Assembly (NCBI GenBank): GCA_016215025.1
Contig: JACRMI010000131.1
Span: 83,085-147,084 of the forward strand
DNA: 64,000 nt
DNA from: Chloroflexota bacterium
GTDB lineage: Bacteria > Chloroflexota > Anaerolineae > UBA4142
Direction: 5' to 3'
Positions 53,658-62,304 of this stretch are shown piece by piece (position 1 is the stretch's first letter; each line of letters begins with the position of its first letter). The notes under the pieces are model-generated. The model was not told where the DNA came from. It ran no database searches and was given only the letters and a program-made list of their open reading frames with translations. The translations under genes were made by a program, and so were the position numbers.

Positions 53658-54418
53658 ACTGGCAGGTTCTTGACAAAATCGAACAGAGCGCGCGCGGTCG
53701 CTTCCGGCTGCTCGATCATCACCGAATGCCCCGCATTGTCGATCGATACCAATTGCGCGCCACGAATTTTCGACACGAGATGCTCCGAGTATTTGATCGG
53801 CGTCATGCGGTCTTGCTTGCCACAAATCACCAGCGTCGGCGCGCGAATCTCGCCGAGACGTGCCATTACATCAAATGCGTTGCACGCGGCATAATCGCCA
53901 TGCGTCACCTGCGGTGAACACGCGCGCAGTTCCGCTATCGCTCGCTCACGCATTTCGTCGCTCAAATTCGGCGCGTACGCATTTTCGACAACAAAGGGCA
54001 CGGTCTTTCCAAAATCGCTCAGTATGCCGTCGAGAATGGCAGGCAGTACGCGCAAGCGTGCGCCCGTGCCGACCAAGCCGATGCCGGCCACGCGATCCGG
54101 ATGCGCGAGCGCAATTGATTGCGCAATCGCGCCGCCAAGCGAATGACCGACCACCACGGCGCGATCAAATTGCAGCGCGTCGAGCAGACCCAGGAGAACG
54201 TTGCCATAGTCATCGACAGAATTGCGCCCCGGCAAATCGGATTGACCGTGGCCGGGCAAATCAATCGCGACAGGTCTGGCAATCGTACTCAGCGCGCGCA
54301 CTTGCGGCTTCCAAATCGCGTGATTGCTGCCCGAGCCGTGAACCAAAATCACCGGCCCGCCGCGCGCGCCTTCGGTCTCGTAATAAATTTTCTGTTTCGC
54401 AACACTTGCAAATGGCAT
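53654..54418 (-). CDS. Alpha/beta hydrolase
   Basis: 254 residues from ATG 54418. VILVHGSGSNHAIW (oxyanion region), VVGHSLGGAIAQ (nucleophile Ser), CGKQDRMTP (acid) and NAGHSVMIEQP (His) make a complete catalytic triad of the esterase/lactonase/C-C hydrolase group. It is coupled to DUF2877 by a 4-nt overlap. Residues before 54418 translate an N-terminal repeat and are excluded. Substrate unknown. Confidence 0.9.
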   Translation of the reverse strand: MPFASVAKQKIYYETEGARGGPVILVHGSGSNHAIWKPQVRALSTIARPVAIDLPGHGQSDLPGRNSVDDYGNVLLGLLDALQFDRAVVVGHSLGGAIAQSIALAHPDRVAGIGLVGTGARLRVLPAILDGILSDFGKTVPFVVENAYAPNLSDEMRERAIAELRACSPQVTHGDYAACNAFDVMARLGEIRAPTLVICGKQDRMTPIKYSEHLVSKIRGAQLVSIDNAGHSVMIEQPEATARALFDFVKNLPV

Positions 54419-54439
54419 GGTACCCTCCTGAATATTGGA

Positions 54440-54475
54440 CGCGGACAAACGCGGACGAACGCTGATAAAAATTGG
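54440..54475. repeat. cgcggacaaacgcggac-type repeat
   Basis: Just upstream of the hydrolase ATG; the same family occurs before ubiE (31255-31310). Confidence 0.6.
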
Positions 54476-54480
54476 GCTGA

Positions 54481-54562
54481 TGTCATTCTGAGCGGAGCGT
54501 CCTTTGCGAAGCGAAGAATCTCACTCTTGCGAAATGAGATCCTTTGTCGCTTCGATCATTCT
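54481..54562. repeat. Degenerate inverted-repeat element copy
   Basis: Starts tgtcattctgagcgg and ends with a decayed complement (cttcgatcattc). Same family as 13072-13183; arms have diverged. Confidence 0.6.
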
Positions 54563-54607
54563 AAATTCCAATAGGATTTTTCGAGTCGTTGCTCAGAAAC
54601 TTCAGCC

Positions 54608-54677
54608 TGTCACCCTGAGCGGAGCGAAGGGTCTCGTTCTCTGCATAGAGAGATGCTTCGCTGCGCTCAGCATGACA
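54608..54677. repeat. 70-nt inverted-repeat element copy
   Basis: tgtcaccctgagcg (54608-54621) with its near complement (54664-54677). The rest of the 398-nt gap (54419-54816) contains a cttgccctgg / ccaggg hairpin near 54773-54805 and no gene. Confidence 0.75.
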
Positions 54678-54816
54678 AGTTTCTTTCCCTAAACATGCCC
54701 GCGAGGACATGAGTTCTCAGGATGACAGCATGGGCAATTACTGCCCACCAAACTATCGCACCATCGTACTACACTTGCCCTGGTGGTAACGCAAGTGCCA
54801 GGGTCTCACTATTGAA

Positions 54817-57132
54817 CTATTTTTGCATTGCCAAGAAAATCTTTTCCGCCGTCAGTGGCAAACTTGGAATGCGGACGCCGATGGCATTGTAAATCGCGTT
54901 CGCAATCGCCGGCGCAGTTGGAACCATCGCGTGTTCGCCAATGCCGCGCGCGCCAAACGGACCATCGTCCTGCGGCTCTTCGACGATGATCGGAATGATT
55001 TCGCGGGGCGTGTCCACACTCGTCGCGATGCGATAATCGACAAAGGATGGATTGATCGGCTTGCCGTTGCGTAATTGCAATTGCTCGAACAGCGCGGACG
55101 ACGCGCCTTGCACCACGCCGCCTTCCATCTGCGCGCGCACCTGATCGGGATTGATCGCTTTGCCCACATCGTACGCTGCAGCGACGCGCAGAATCTCGAC
55201 CTGTCCGGTCTCGGTATCGATTTCTAAATCGACCGCTTGACAGCCGACGGTGTAATGCACGACTGCGCGCGGACCTTGCCCCGTTTCAGGATCGAGACCC
55301 GTGACGTACGTCGGCATGAAATTGCCCCGCCCGACAATCGGTCCGCCGCGCCAGCCGCAATCGCCTTCTTTGGGCAAACCGTAGATGACCATGTTTTGCA
55401 ATGGCATCGATTCTTCCGATTTGTACGAAATCACCTTGCCGTCTTTGATGTCGAGGTCCTCGACTTTTTCATTCCAATGTTCCGCGACCAAATCGAGAAT
55501 TTGTTGGCGCGCATGTTGCGCCGCCGCGACGACGGCATTGCCCATGCTCCACGTCAGACGCGATGCAACCGTTTGCCATTCGTACGGCGAGTACTGCGTA
55601 TCGACCGGCGTTGCGATGCGAATCCAATCAATCGGCACGCCGAGCGCCTGCGCTGCCATTTGCGCCATCACGGTATGTGTGCCTTGCCCGATTTCTTGTC
55701 CGCCCAATCCCAGCGTCACCGTCGCATCTTCATTCAATCGCACGTACGCCGACGACCCAGCATTCGGCGGCATGGCGGGCGCTTTCCACATGATCGCCAA
55801 ACCCTTGCCGCGTTTTTTGTTCGGCGCAGACGCCGGTTCATTTTTATTCCAATCGATTGCGGCGGTCGCTTTTTCGATGCACTCGTCGAGCTTGATCGGG
55901 TGCATTGCCCAACCGGTCACGACCTCGCCGCCAGTCTTGATGCAATTCTTGATTCGAAAATCGCGCGGGTCCATCGCCAACTTTTCGGCGACTTGGTCCA
56001 TCAACTGTTCGATGCCCCAATGAATCTCCGGCATTCCAAATCCGCGCATCGGTCCACCAACCGGATGATTGGTGTAGCAACAATACGAATCGGCTTGGAC
56101 GTTTGGAATTTCGTACGGCCCCGTCGACGAATATCCTCCCGCGCGCGTCATGTTCACGCCGTATTCGGTGTACGCGCCTGCGTCCCAGAAATATTCCGTC
56201 TTCATCGCGACCAGCTTGCCGTTTTTCTTTGCGCCGATTTTGGTGCGCGCGACCAAGCCCTGCCGCACGAACGTCGTGAAAAATTCTTCTTCGCGCGTGA
56301 GACGCAGTTTCACTGGTCGACCTTGTACCTTCAGCGCCATCACCACCGCGCACGCTTCCATCGATACGCCCGCTTTGCTGCCAAATCCGCCGCCGAGGTA
56401 CGGCGCGATCACGCGAATATCGCCCTGGCTGATGTGCAACGCTTTGGCGATAAGGTTACGTTGCGCAAACGGCGATTGGCTGCTTGCCCACATCGTAATC
56501 TTGCCCGATTGCTCCGCCAACGCGACGGCGACATGCGGCTCGATGGGAACGTGTTGAATCTGCGGAACGCCAAATTCGCCTTCGACAATCACATCGGATT
56601 CGGCAAACGCTTTTTCGACATTGCCCTTGCGCACCTTGAAATGATTTGAGATGTTCGTCCCAGGTTTCGGAAAAATAAAATTCGCGACATCGTAATTACC
56701 AAGCTCTGGATGCAAAATCGGCGCATCGGGTTTGATCGCATCAAGTGGATCGGTCACCGCGGGCAACACTTTATAATCGACTTGCACCAGCTTGATCGCT
56801 TGTTCCGCAATTTCCTCGCTCGTCGCCACAATGCCCGCGACTGGATCGCCAATATAGCGAACGCGGTCGGTCGCAAAGATGTGACGATCCTGCAAATATA
56901 ATCCGATAAATCCCGGCGTGTCCGCGCCCGTCGCAATCGCTTTGACGCCGGGCAACGCCAACGCTTTGGTCGCATCGATTTTCTTGACGAGCGCGTGTGC
57001 GTGTGGGCTGCGCACCAATCGACCATACAGCAACCCAGGACCGAATTGAAAATCGTCTGCAAATTTCGCCGCGCCGGTGACTTTATCTACAGCGTCGATA
57101 CGTGGAATGCTTTCACCTATTACGTCTGTCAT
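54817..57132 (-). CDS. Xanthine-dehydrogenase-family molybdopterin-binding subunit
   Basis: 771 residues from ATG 57132 (MTDVIGESIPRIDAVDKVTGAAKFADD). Aldehyde oxidase/CoxL-like large subunit: YLGGGFGSKAGV, GGPMRGFGMPE, QEIGQGTHTVMAQ and the C-terminal FGARGIGEHAM with the catalytic Glu are present. It partners the [2Fe-2S] subunit just upstream; the FAD subunit is 4 kb away (61328-62227). No AYRCSFR-type CO-dehydrogenase loop is seen, so it is a hydroxylase of purine, aldehyde or aromatic type rather than CO dehydrogenase. Confidence 0.92.
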   Translation of the reverse strand: MTDVIGESIPRIDAVDKVTGAAKFADDFQFGPGLLYGRLVRSPHAHALVKKIDATKALALPGVKAIATGADTPGFIGLYLQDRHIFATDRVRYIGDPVAGIVATSEEIAEQAIKLVQVDYKVLPAVTDPLDAIKPDAPILHPELGNYDVANFIFPKPGTNISNHFKVRKGNVEKAFAESDVIVEGEFGVPQIQHVPIEPHVAVALAEQSGKITMWASSQSPFAQRNLIAKALHISQGDIRVIAPYLGGGFGSKAGVSMEACAVVMALKVQGRPVKLRLTREEEFFTTFVRQGLVARTKIGAKKNGKLVAMKTEYFWDAGAYTEYGVNMTRAGGYSSTGPYEIPNVQADSYCCYTNHPVGGPMRGFGMPEIHWGIEQLMDQVAEKLAMDPRDFRIKNCIKTGGEVVTGWAMHPIKLDECIEKATAAIDWNKNEPASAPNKKRGKGLAIMWKAPAMPPNAGSSAYVRLNEDATVTLGLGGQEIGQGTHTVMAQMAAQALGVPIDWIRIATPVDTQYSPYEWQTVASRLTWSMGNAVVAAAQHARQQILDLVAEHWNEKVEDLDIKDGKVISYKSEESMPLQNMVIYGLPKEGDCGWRGGPIVGRGNFMPTYVTGLDPETGQGPRAVVHYTVGCQAVDLEIDTETGQVEILRVAAAYDVGKAINPDQVRAQMEGGVVQGASSALFEQLQLRNGKPINPSFVDYRIATSVDTPREIIPIIVEEPQDDGPFGARGIGEHAMVPTAPAIANAIYNAIGVRIPSLPLTAEKIFLAMQK

Positions 57133-57149
57133 ATTATTTCTCCCGTAAA

Positions 57150-57200
57150 CGTGTTGCGTGTTGCGTGTTCCGTTACGTGCCACGTAATACGCAACACGCA
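57150..57200. repeat. gtgttgc-type quasi-tandem and inverted repeat
   Basis: cgtgttgcgtgttgcgtgtt followed by the complement acgcaacacgc; spacer between the two hydroxylase subunit genes. Confidence 0.75.
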
Positions 57201-57659
57201 CTACGCTGCCTGCTTCACTGCCTCAATAATTCTTGCATACCCCGTGCATCGACACAAGTTGCCACGCAACGCATCTTGGATTTCTTCTTCGCTAGGATGC
57301 GGATTGCGATTGAGTAACGCGCGCGCGCTGATGAGCATCCCCGGTGTGCAAAAGCCGCACTGCACGCCGGTCAAATCGATAAACTTTTGCTGAATTGTGT
57401 CGAGCCGCCCATCGTGCGCTAAACCTTCGACGGTGACGATCTCTGCGCCGTCAGCTTCCACCGCAAGCACCATGCACGAGTCGACCGGCTCGCCGTTCAT
57501 GAGAACCGTACATGCGCCGCACTCGCCCGCCGCACAGCCATTCTTCGTGCCAGAGAGTACCAGCACTTCGCGCAGCAGCGTGAGCAACGTCATATTCGAT
57601 GGAATAGTTGCGCGTTCGTGCGAACCGTTGACAGTCAAAGTAATTTCGTGTTGAGACAT
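57201..57659 (-). CDS. [2Fe-2S] subunit of the molybdo-hydroxylase (CoxS type)
   Basis: 152 residues. Plant-type cluster AAGECGACTVLMNG with C in DSCMVL; second cluster GVQCGFCTPGM and GNLCRCTGYARI. Transfers electrons from the Mo subunit to FAD. First gene of the CoxS-CoxL pair. Confidence 0.94.
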   Translation of the reverse strand: MSQHEITLTVNGSHERATIPSNMTLLTLLREVLVLSGTKNGCAAGECGACTVLMNGEPVDSCMVLAVEADGAEIVTVEGLAHDGRLDTIQQKFIDLTGVQCGFCTPGMLISARALLNRNPHPSEEEIQDALRGNLCRCTGYARIIEAVKQAA

Positions 57660-57733
57660 GTTTATCTCCGTGAGGCGTGATGCGTGAAATGTAAAGTGTA
57701 AAACGTGACTCGTAATGCGTGATACGTGAATAT

Positions 57734-58060
57734 TTATGCCGAGTTGGCTTGGATCAGGTGCTGTTCCAATTCATCCATCGTTCGCATAAAAGCATCTTCC
57801 AAATTTATTCCGTGAGCGTGAGCCAGCACAATGACCGACCAAAGACAATCGGAGAGTTCGTGCGCGAGTTTGGTTTCAGCGTCTGGAATATTTCGCCGCC
57901 CGTTCACCGCCATTACGAGTTTGACCAGATCGCCCACGTCGCCAACAAAACCCAGTGCCAACTCTTCGTTTGTCCAAGAAGTACCGTAATGTTTTTGCTC
58001 GTACTCCGCATAACGAGTGCGAACCGCCATCGCTCGTTCGATCAGTTGATCAAATTCCAT
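57734..58060 (-). CDS. MazG-like nucleotide pyrophosphohydrolase
   Basis: 108 residues from ATG 58060 (MEFDQLIERAMAVR). The all-alpha NTP-PPase fold is suggested by GDVGDLVKLVM and LAHELSDCLWSVIVLAHAHGI, matching the E/D-rich metal motifs (ExxE, ExxD) of MazG-like proteins in a reduced form. Such enzymes clean non-canonical nucleotides. The frame upstream of 58060 is less conserved. Confidence 0.75.
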   Translation of the reverse strand: MEFDQLIERAMAVRTRYAEYEQKHYGTSWTNEELALGFVGDVGDLVKLVMAVNGRRNIPDAETKLAHELSDCLWSVIVLAHAHGINLEDAFMRTMDELEQHLIQANSA

Positions 58061-58123
58061 CGGCGCACTTTCTCCATGAGCATCGCGAATCATTCGGATT
58101 GATGAAACGATTCAGACAGTCCG

Positions 58124-58930
58124 TCAGCGCGAAATCGTTTTTGTCTCGGCGAGTTTTAGCGGAAATGGCAACGCACCATATTTCAACTGAATCACTAGTT
58201 CGTTCGCTTCTTGACGCGTAAATTGCCCTTCGATGATACCGCTGCCGCCGGTGATTGGGCTTTTGATGATCGGCGACATGACCACTTTACTATCCATGAC
58301 GATCACGAGATACTTGTTGATGTTCTTGCTCGTGAAATCGGCGAGTATATTGGTGCCATCATCAGTCAATGTGAATTGAATATGTGGTTGATTCGTCGTT
58401 TGCCCAGAAGCGGCTCGAACCGAACGCAAATACTTGCCTGTCAAAACCGTTCGATAGACCTTTGAACTTGGGGTTCCATTGTGCGCACCCACTCCCGTCG
58501 AGCCAGTCGTTTGAATCACCTGACCGATTGCCAGCGGTGTGTCGCCCGCATCGACAAACTCTAAAATTCCCACGGCCATCACACTCGTAATGCGGTTGGG
58601 CTCTACGTTGCTTGGCACGTCGATTACCAAACAACAATTCTCTTGAACTCGGACGACTGCATCCAGACCCAATGCACGCAATCGGTTGCTAACAATTGCT
58701 TTCTCGTCTTCCAGGTCTTGAGGGGAAAGCGTGGTCCCCGGAGGCACATCGAGATCGAACACGACGCGCGTTCCGCCCTGAAAGCGAATTAAGAATTGTG
58801 CGCGGGATTCTGACGAGAACGGGCCACCATCAAAATTGATACCATAGTAGAGGATAAGACAAGTTACGCAAACCAAGCAAACCATCAAACCGGCAAATGA
58901 AATCGCTGGTACCAAGATTCGTCTGTTCAT
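58124..58930 (-). CDS. Truncated SecD-like protein (P1 head domain with one anchor)
   Basis: 268 residues: one N-terminal transmembrane helix (about 8-30), then the SecD P1 domain with GGTRVVFDLDVP, IVSNRLRALGLDAVVRVQ, GILEFVDAGDTP and TGKYLRSVRAA, ending near the point where SecD enters its C-terminal five helices. Full SecD is over 450 residues; here those helices are missing. Either a stand-alone periplasmic accessory or a decayed secD. No secF is adjacent. Confidence 0.8.
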   Translation of the reverse strand: MNRRILVPAISFAGLMVCLVCVTCLILYYGINFDGGPFSSESRAQFLIRFQGGTRVVFDLDVPPGTTLSPQDLEDEKAIVSNRLRALGLDAVVRVQENCCLVIDVPSNVEPNRITSVMAVGILEFVDAGDTPLAIGQVIQTTGSTGVGAHNGTPSSKVYRTVLTGKYLRSVRAASGQTTNQPHIQFTLTDDGTNILADFTSKNINKYLVIVMDSKVVMSPIIKSPITGGSGIIEGQFTRQEANELVIQLKYGALPFPLKLAETKTISR

Positions 58931-59014
58931 CTATTTCCTCAAGACTATCAATAGAGTCAGTCAATTGATTTTCACGAATCACGTCTCACGTTTTACGTTT
59001 TACGTTTTACGTCG

Positions 59015-60064
59015 TTACCTCACCTTCAACAACAGCAACAGAAACACCGGCGTGCCGACTGCTTGCAGCAGCACGAAACGCACGAGTACTTGAGTGTTTG
59101 ACCAGCCCAGGCATTGGCGAACGTGATCGTGCAGTGGATAGCGAATCGTTCGGAAAATGCCGATCTTGAAGAAGCGCAAGAGCGCAACCTTGAGCAAACC
59201 CGTTGCGCCATTCACCAGCACAACGCCCGCCACGACGAAAATCAAAAACGGATTTCCGCTTGCGAGCACCAACACGCCCAACAAAAACCCAATCGGGCGC
59301 GAGCCGGAATCGCCCATCAACACGGCGCTAGGCAACGCGTTGTGCCAAAGGTATCCGGCGAGACAGCCGACCATCACGAACGCCATCATCGCCCAGTAAG
59401 CGCCGTCGGCATAATGCGGAAGGAGCAAATAGCCAGCGATTCCCTCGTGCCCGACGACGGCATACAAAATGCCTCCCAGGAACACAAACGCCAATCCCGA
59501 CAGACTACTCGAAAGTCCATCTACACCATCGGTGCAGTTCGTCGCATTGATGGTCAGCCAGATCAATCCGGTCGCAAGCGGTATGAAAATCCATGGCGAG
59601 ACTGACACTGGAGTCTTGATCAGCGGCAGCCAAAGCTGCATCGTCTCAAATTGGCAGATCGCAATCGCGCCGAGCAAAGCAATCGCCAAATCGATCGCGC
59701 CCAACTTGTATTCACTCCATCCCGTTTGGCTCCGGTCGTCCATGTATCCTTCCAGCATCGCTAGAAACACGCCGAGCGCGATTGCGATAAAGCGCAGTTG
59801 CATCGGCATGATCAAAAATCCCAGGACGAGAAAAATCGGGATGAAAATAATTCCCGCGCTGACCGGTTTGCCAACGCTTTGCTGTGCGCCGACCGCATGC
59901 GCGCGACCGCGATCTCTTGGGAGGCGATCCCAGAATCGCGGCAGCAAATACCAAGCGGAGACACCTGCGAAGATCGTTCCCAATCCGATCAGGAACAGAT
60001 TCGAGGTCAATAAACGAAACGGACCATAAATTTGAACGAGCTGTTCACCAAGCCAGGGAAGCAA
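59015..60064 (-). CDS. MraY-like phospho-sugar transferase (GT4 polyprenyl-phosphate family)
   Basis: 349 residues, about 10 transmembrane helices. Family motifs: EGYMDDRS (DDxx), NATNCTDGVDGLSSSLSG, LMGDSGSRPIGFLLG and the basic loop RYPLHDHVRQ, compared with PIHHHFE in typical MraY. Transfers a phospho-sugar to undecaprenyl phosphate. The atypical CTDGVDG and PLHDH variants and the lack of other mur genes suggest either a divergent MraY or a GT4 for another polymer. Confidence 0.8.
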   Translation of the reverse strand: MLPWLGEQLVQIYGPFRLLTSNLFLIGLGTIFAGVSAWYLLPRFWDRLPRDRGRAHAVGAQQSVGKPVSAGIIFIPIFLVLGFLIMPMQLRFIAIALGVFLAMLEGYMDDRSQTGWSEYKLGAIDLAIALLGAIAICQFETMQLWLPLIKTPVSVSPWIFIPLATGLIWLTINATNCTDGVDGLSSSLSGLAFVFLGGILYAVVGHEGIAGYLLLPHYADGAYWAMMAFVMVGCLAGYLWHNALPSAVLMGDSGSRPIGFLLGVLVLASGNPFLIFVVAGVVLVNGATGLLKVALLRFFKIGIFRTIRYPLHDHVRQCLGWSNTQVLVRFVLLQAVGTPVFLLLLLKVR

Positions 60065-60180
60065 TTGCTCTCTCCTATTTCAGTTTATTTACAATTGGAT
60101 CGATCGCGTGTCACATCAGTTCTTGATAGCGCATGATGATTCCCGCGATTCGGAAAACGTCATAGATGATCGCGAGAAGG

Positions 60181-60666
60181 TTATGTCACAGCCGATACAG
60201 GCAGATCGGTTGTCTTGGTCACATTCTTGCCAGTCTCGACATGATACTTGAGACCAGCCAGGTTTTGGATCAGCAAATTGGATAAAGTTGGTCTTATTGC
60301 AAGATAATCGAGAATGATTCCACCCAATCCCCAGCGCGGTTTGTAATGCATTCTTACCGTGACGCGAGCGTCTTCGGCAATGCTTTCTACTGCCCAAGTC
60401 TCGCTCAATGTTTCAACTGGCTTGAGACCAGCAGGAATTTCAAAAGTAAAACTATGCCCTTCGTCCCATGCAACGACAAGTTCCTCGGTCACTTCACCGG
60501 AGTGAAGCGTAAGCGCTCTTTTTGCGCCAACGCCTTGACTCGCTCCGATAGAATGAGATTCTGCGAGAGTAGGTGCCCATTTAGCGACGCCGCCGAAATC
60601 GGCAATCGTCTTCCATACCTTGTCTTTAGGTGCGGTAATCGATATCCGCTTGACAATCTCCGTCAC
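60181..60666 (-). CDS. SRPBCC family (polyketide cyclase-like) protein
   Basis: 161 residues of START/Bet v1-like fold: VKRISITAPKDKVWKTIADFGGVAKWAP at the N-terminus, WAVESIAEDARVTVRMHYKP in the middle and a long C-terminal helix (LSNLLIQNLAGLKYHVE). Binds hydrophobic small molecules; substrate unknown. It follows the UDG-like gene by 30 nt. Confidence 0.85.
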   Translation of the reverse strand: MTEIVKRISITAPKDKVWKTIADFGGVAKWAPTLAESHSIGASQGVGAKRALTLHSGEVTEELVVAWDEGHSFTFEIPAGLKPVETLSETWAVESIAEDARVTVRMHYKPRWGLGGIILDYLAIRPTLSNLLIQNLAGLKYHVETGKNVTKTTDLPVSAVT

Positions 60667-60697
60667 AATCTGCTCCTAAGCTTTGCGCTCTACGTTT

Positions 60698-61303
60698 TCA
60701 CACAATGCGCAATGCTTCACCAATGTCCATCGCAATCATCTTGCGTTTGCTCTTTTCGACAAAGAAACTCGGACCCGCTTGCAGATACGATGGAAAGCAT
60801 CGCCTGCCTTTCCAGAAATATTTGTCGCCGCGAATCTTGTACGTCGAGCCAGCCGGAATCACTCGTTTGTCCCCTGCTCGCCGCGCGATATCATTTACCG
60901 CTTGTATCGCGACATCGCCCATGAGCAAGAACGCCTTGACGTTCGGAAACAGCGCGAGTTCTTTTTCCAACAGCAACGAGCATTCCTTGACGGTACTCGT
61001 TGCGATGCCATAGACGGTCTTGCCGCACTTGACCGCCGTCGTGAGATAGACGCCCAGGTTCAGAATGTCGCGCACGGTCGAAACGTCCGCGCCCGCATCT
61101 TTGAACGCTTGCACCGTCGTTTGCTGGAAGAGCGGATTACCTTTGGCGTAGTAATAATCCGCTGGGTCAGGCGGTGCGGCTTCGGCAATCAAAATGATCG
61201 AAACATCGTCGGGCTTGACCTCGACGTTCGGAACGATAAAGCACTCGTGTTTGACATCGGTGCAAGGGAAGTCTTCACACGCGATTTTTCGATTCACGCG
61301 CAT
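60698..61303 (-). CDS. Uracil-DNA-glycosylase-fold protein
   Basis: 201 residues. SIILIAEAAPP resembles motif A, followed by GNPLFQQTTVQAFKDAGADV; VYLTTAVKC and the C-terminal PSYLQAGPSFF (motif B-like region without the usual HPS) fit the UDG superfamily. Cys9, Cys14, Cys21 and Cys93 could hold an Fe-S cluster as in families 4 and 5, but the spacing is unusual. It is located between the FAD subunit gene and SRPBCC. A DNA repair role is possible but not certain. Confidence 0.7.
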   Translation of the reverse strand: MRVNRKIACEDFPCTDVKHECFIVPNVEVKPDDVSIILIAEAAPPDPADYYYAKGNPLFQQTTVQAFKDAGADVSTVRDILNLGVYLTTAVKCGKTVYGIATSTVKECSLLLEKELALFPNVKAFLLMGDVAIQAVNDIARRAGDKRVIPAGSTYKIRGDKYFWKGRRCFPSYLQAGPSFFVEKSKRKMIAMDIGEALRIV

Positions 61304-61327
61304 CGCTGCCTCCTTACGTTTTGCGCT

Positions 61328-62227
61328 TTACGTTTTGTTCAACGTACTCCACACGTCATTGATAGCTCTCTTTGTGAGCACACGCACCATCGCCTCGCGA
61401 TATGCTGCGCTCGACCGCACATCGTCGATAGGTTTCGCCGTCTCCATCGCGGCATTCGAAGCCCAGCCGATGGTCTCGCTTGTGATGAGCGCATTAGCAA
61501 GAGTCGATTCGGCTTCCGGCACGCGAATGGGCGTGGGCGCGACCGATGCAAGCGCAAGGCGAAAACGATAACCGGAGATCGTCTTTCGATCGGGATAACC
61601 CAGCACCGCAACGCCGACGATTGCCAAATCGCCGTGAGCGTTGCGCCCAAGTTTGAGATAGCGACCGACTGCGCCTCGTTGCGCGGGCATCGGCGGAATT
61701 TCGATGCGCGACAAAAACTCGCCAGGTTTCATCGCCGTCTTGCCAGGACCGAGAAAGAATTCTTGGATCGGCACCACGCGTTCGCCGCGTCGTCCACACA
61801 ACACAAGATTCGCATCGAGCACAAGCGCGGCGGGTGCAGTATCGGCAGCGGGCGAGGCGTTACACAAATTGCCGCCCAGCGTCGCGCGCGTGCGCAGTTG
61901 GTAGGATGCAACGCTCTCAATCGCTTGCACGAGCAGCGGATAATTTTCGATAACGGCGGGATGACGCGCGATCGTGTTCATATCGACGCCGGCCCCAATC
62001 GTCAAACCTTTACGTTTGCTGAAGCTGATCGTCGTCATGCCGGGCAAGCGTTTCACGTCGATTAAAATTTTCGGACACATGAACCCATCGCGCATTCGCA
62101 CGAACACATCGGTACCGCCCATGAACAAGCGCGCCGCATTTTCGTGCTTGAGCAATAATTTCGTCACCTCGCTCGGCGACGATGGTTTGATGTAATCGAA
62201 AGAAGGCAGACCGGGAGTAGGAAGCAT
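61328..62227 (-). CDS. FAD-binding subunit of xanthine-dehydrogenase-family enzyme (CoxM type)
   Basis: 299 residues from ATG 62227 (MLPTPGLPSFDYIKPSSPSE). FLMGGTDVFVRMRDG-type FAD motif (RLFMGGTDVFVRM), TRATLGGNLCNASPAADTAPAAL for FAD and cofactor binding, and the CO_deh_flav_C-like C-terminal domain. The complementary [2Fe-2S] and Mo subunits are at 57201-57659 and 54817-57132. The frame upstream of 62227 translates repeat DNA (DYSTTRLFD). Confidence 0.92.
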   Translation of the reverse strand: MLPTPGLPSFDYIKPSSPSEVTKLLLKHENAARLFMGGTDVFVRMRDGFMCPKILIDVKRLPGMTTISFSKRKGLTIGAGVDMNTIARHPAVIENYPLLVQAIESVASYQLRTRATLGGNLCNASPAADTAPAALVLDANLVLCGRRGERVVPIQEFFLGPGKTAMKPGEFLSRIEIPPMPAQRGAVGRYLKLGRNAHGDLAIVGVAVLGYPDRKTISGYRFRLALASVAPTPIRVPEAESTLANALITSETIGWASNAAMETAKPIDDVRSSAAYREAMVRVLTKRAINDVWSTLNKT

Positions 62228-62228
62228 A

Positions 62229-62300
62229 ACATTTCCTTTGTCGAATAGTCGTGTAGTCGAGTAGTCCAATAATTAGTTGACTACGAGACTATTCGACTAT
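62229..62300. repeat. agtcgaatagtc-type inverted quasi-tandem repeat
   Basis: gtcgaatagtcgtgtagtcgagtagtcc followed by gactacgagactattcgac. The same family lies in the T-box leader at 18745-18820. Confidence 0.75.
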
Positions 62301-62304
62301 ATGA

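Noticed and set aside
55237..56649. Plus-strand ORF of 470 codons opposite the Mo-subunit gene
   Set aside because: It is antisense to a conserved enzyme, has no family motif, and its His/Arg/Phe-rich composition fits a shadow frame.
57133..57201. N-terminal extension of the Mo subunit (VARNGTRNTQHV...)
   Set aside because: It translates gtgttgc-type repeat DNA; the conserved protein begins at the ATG at 57132.
61328..62227. CO dehydrogenase assignment for the three-subunit enzyme
   Set aside because: The Mo subunit lacks the AYRCSFR active-site loop of form I CO dehydrogenase.
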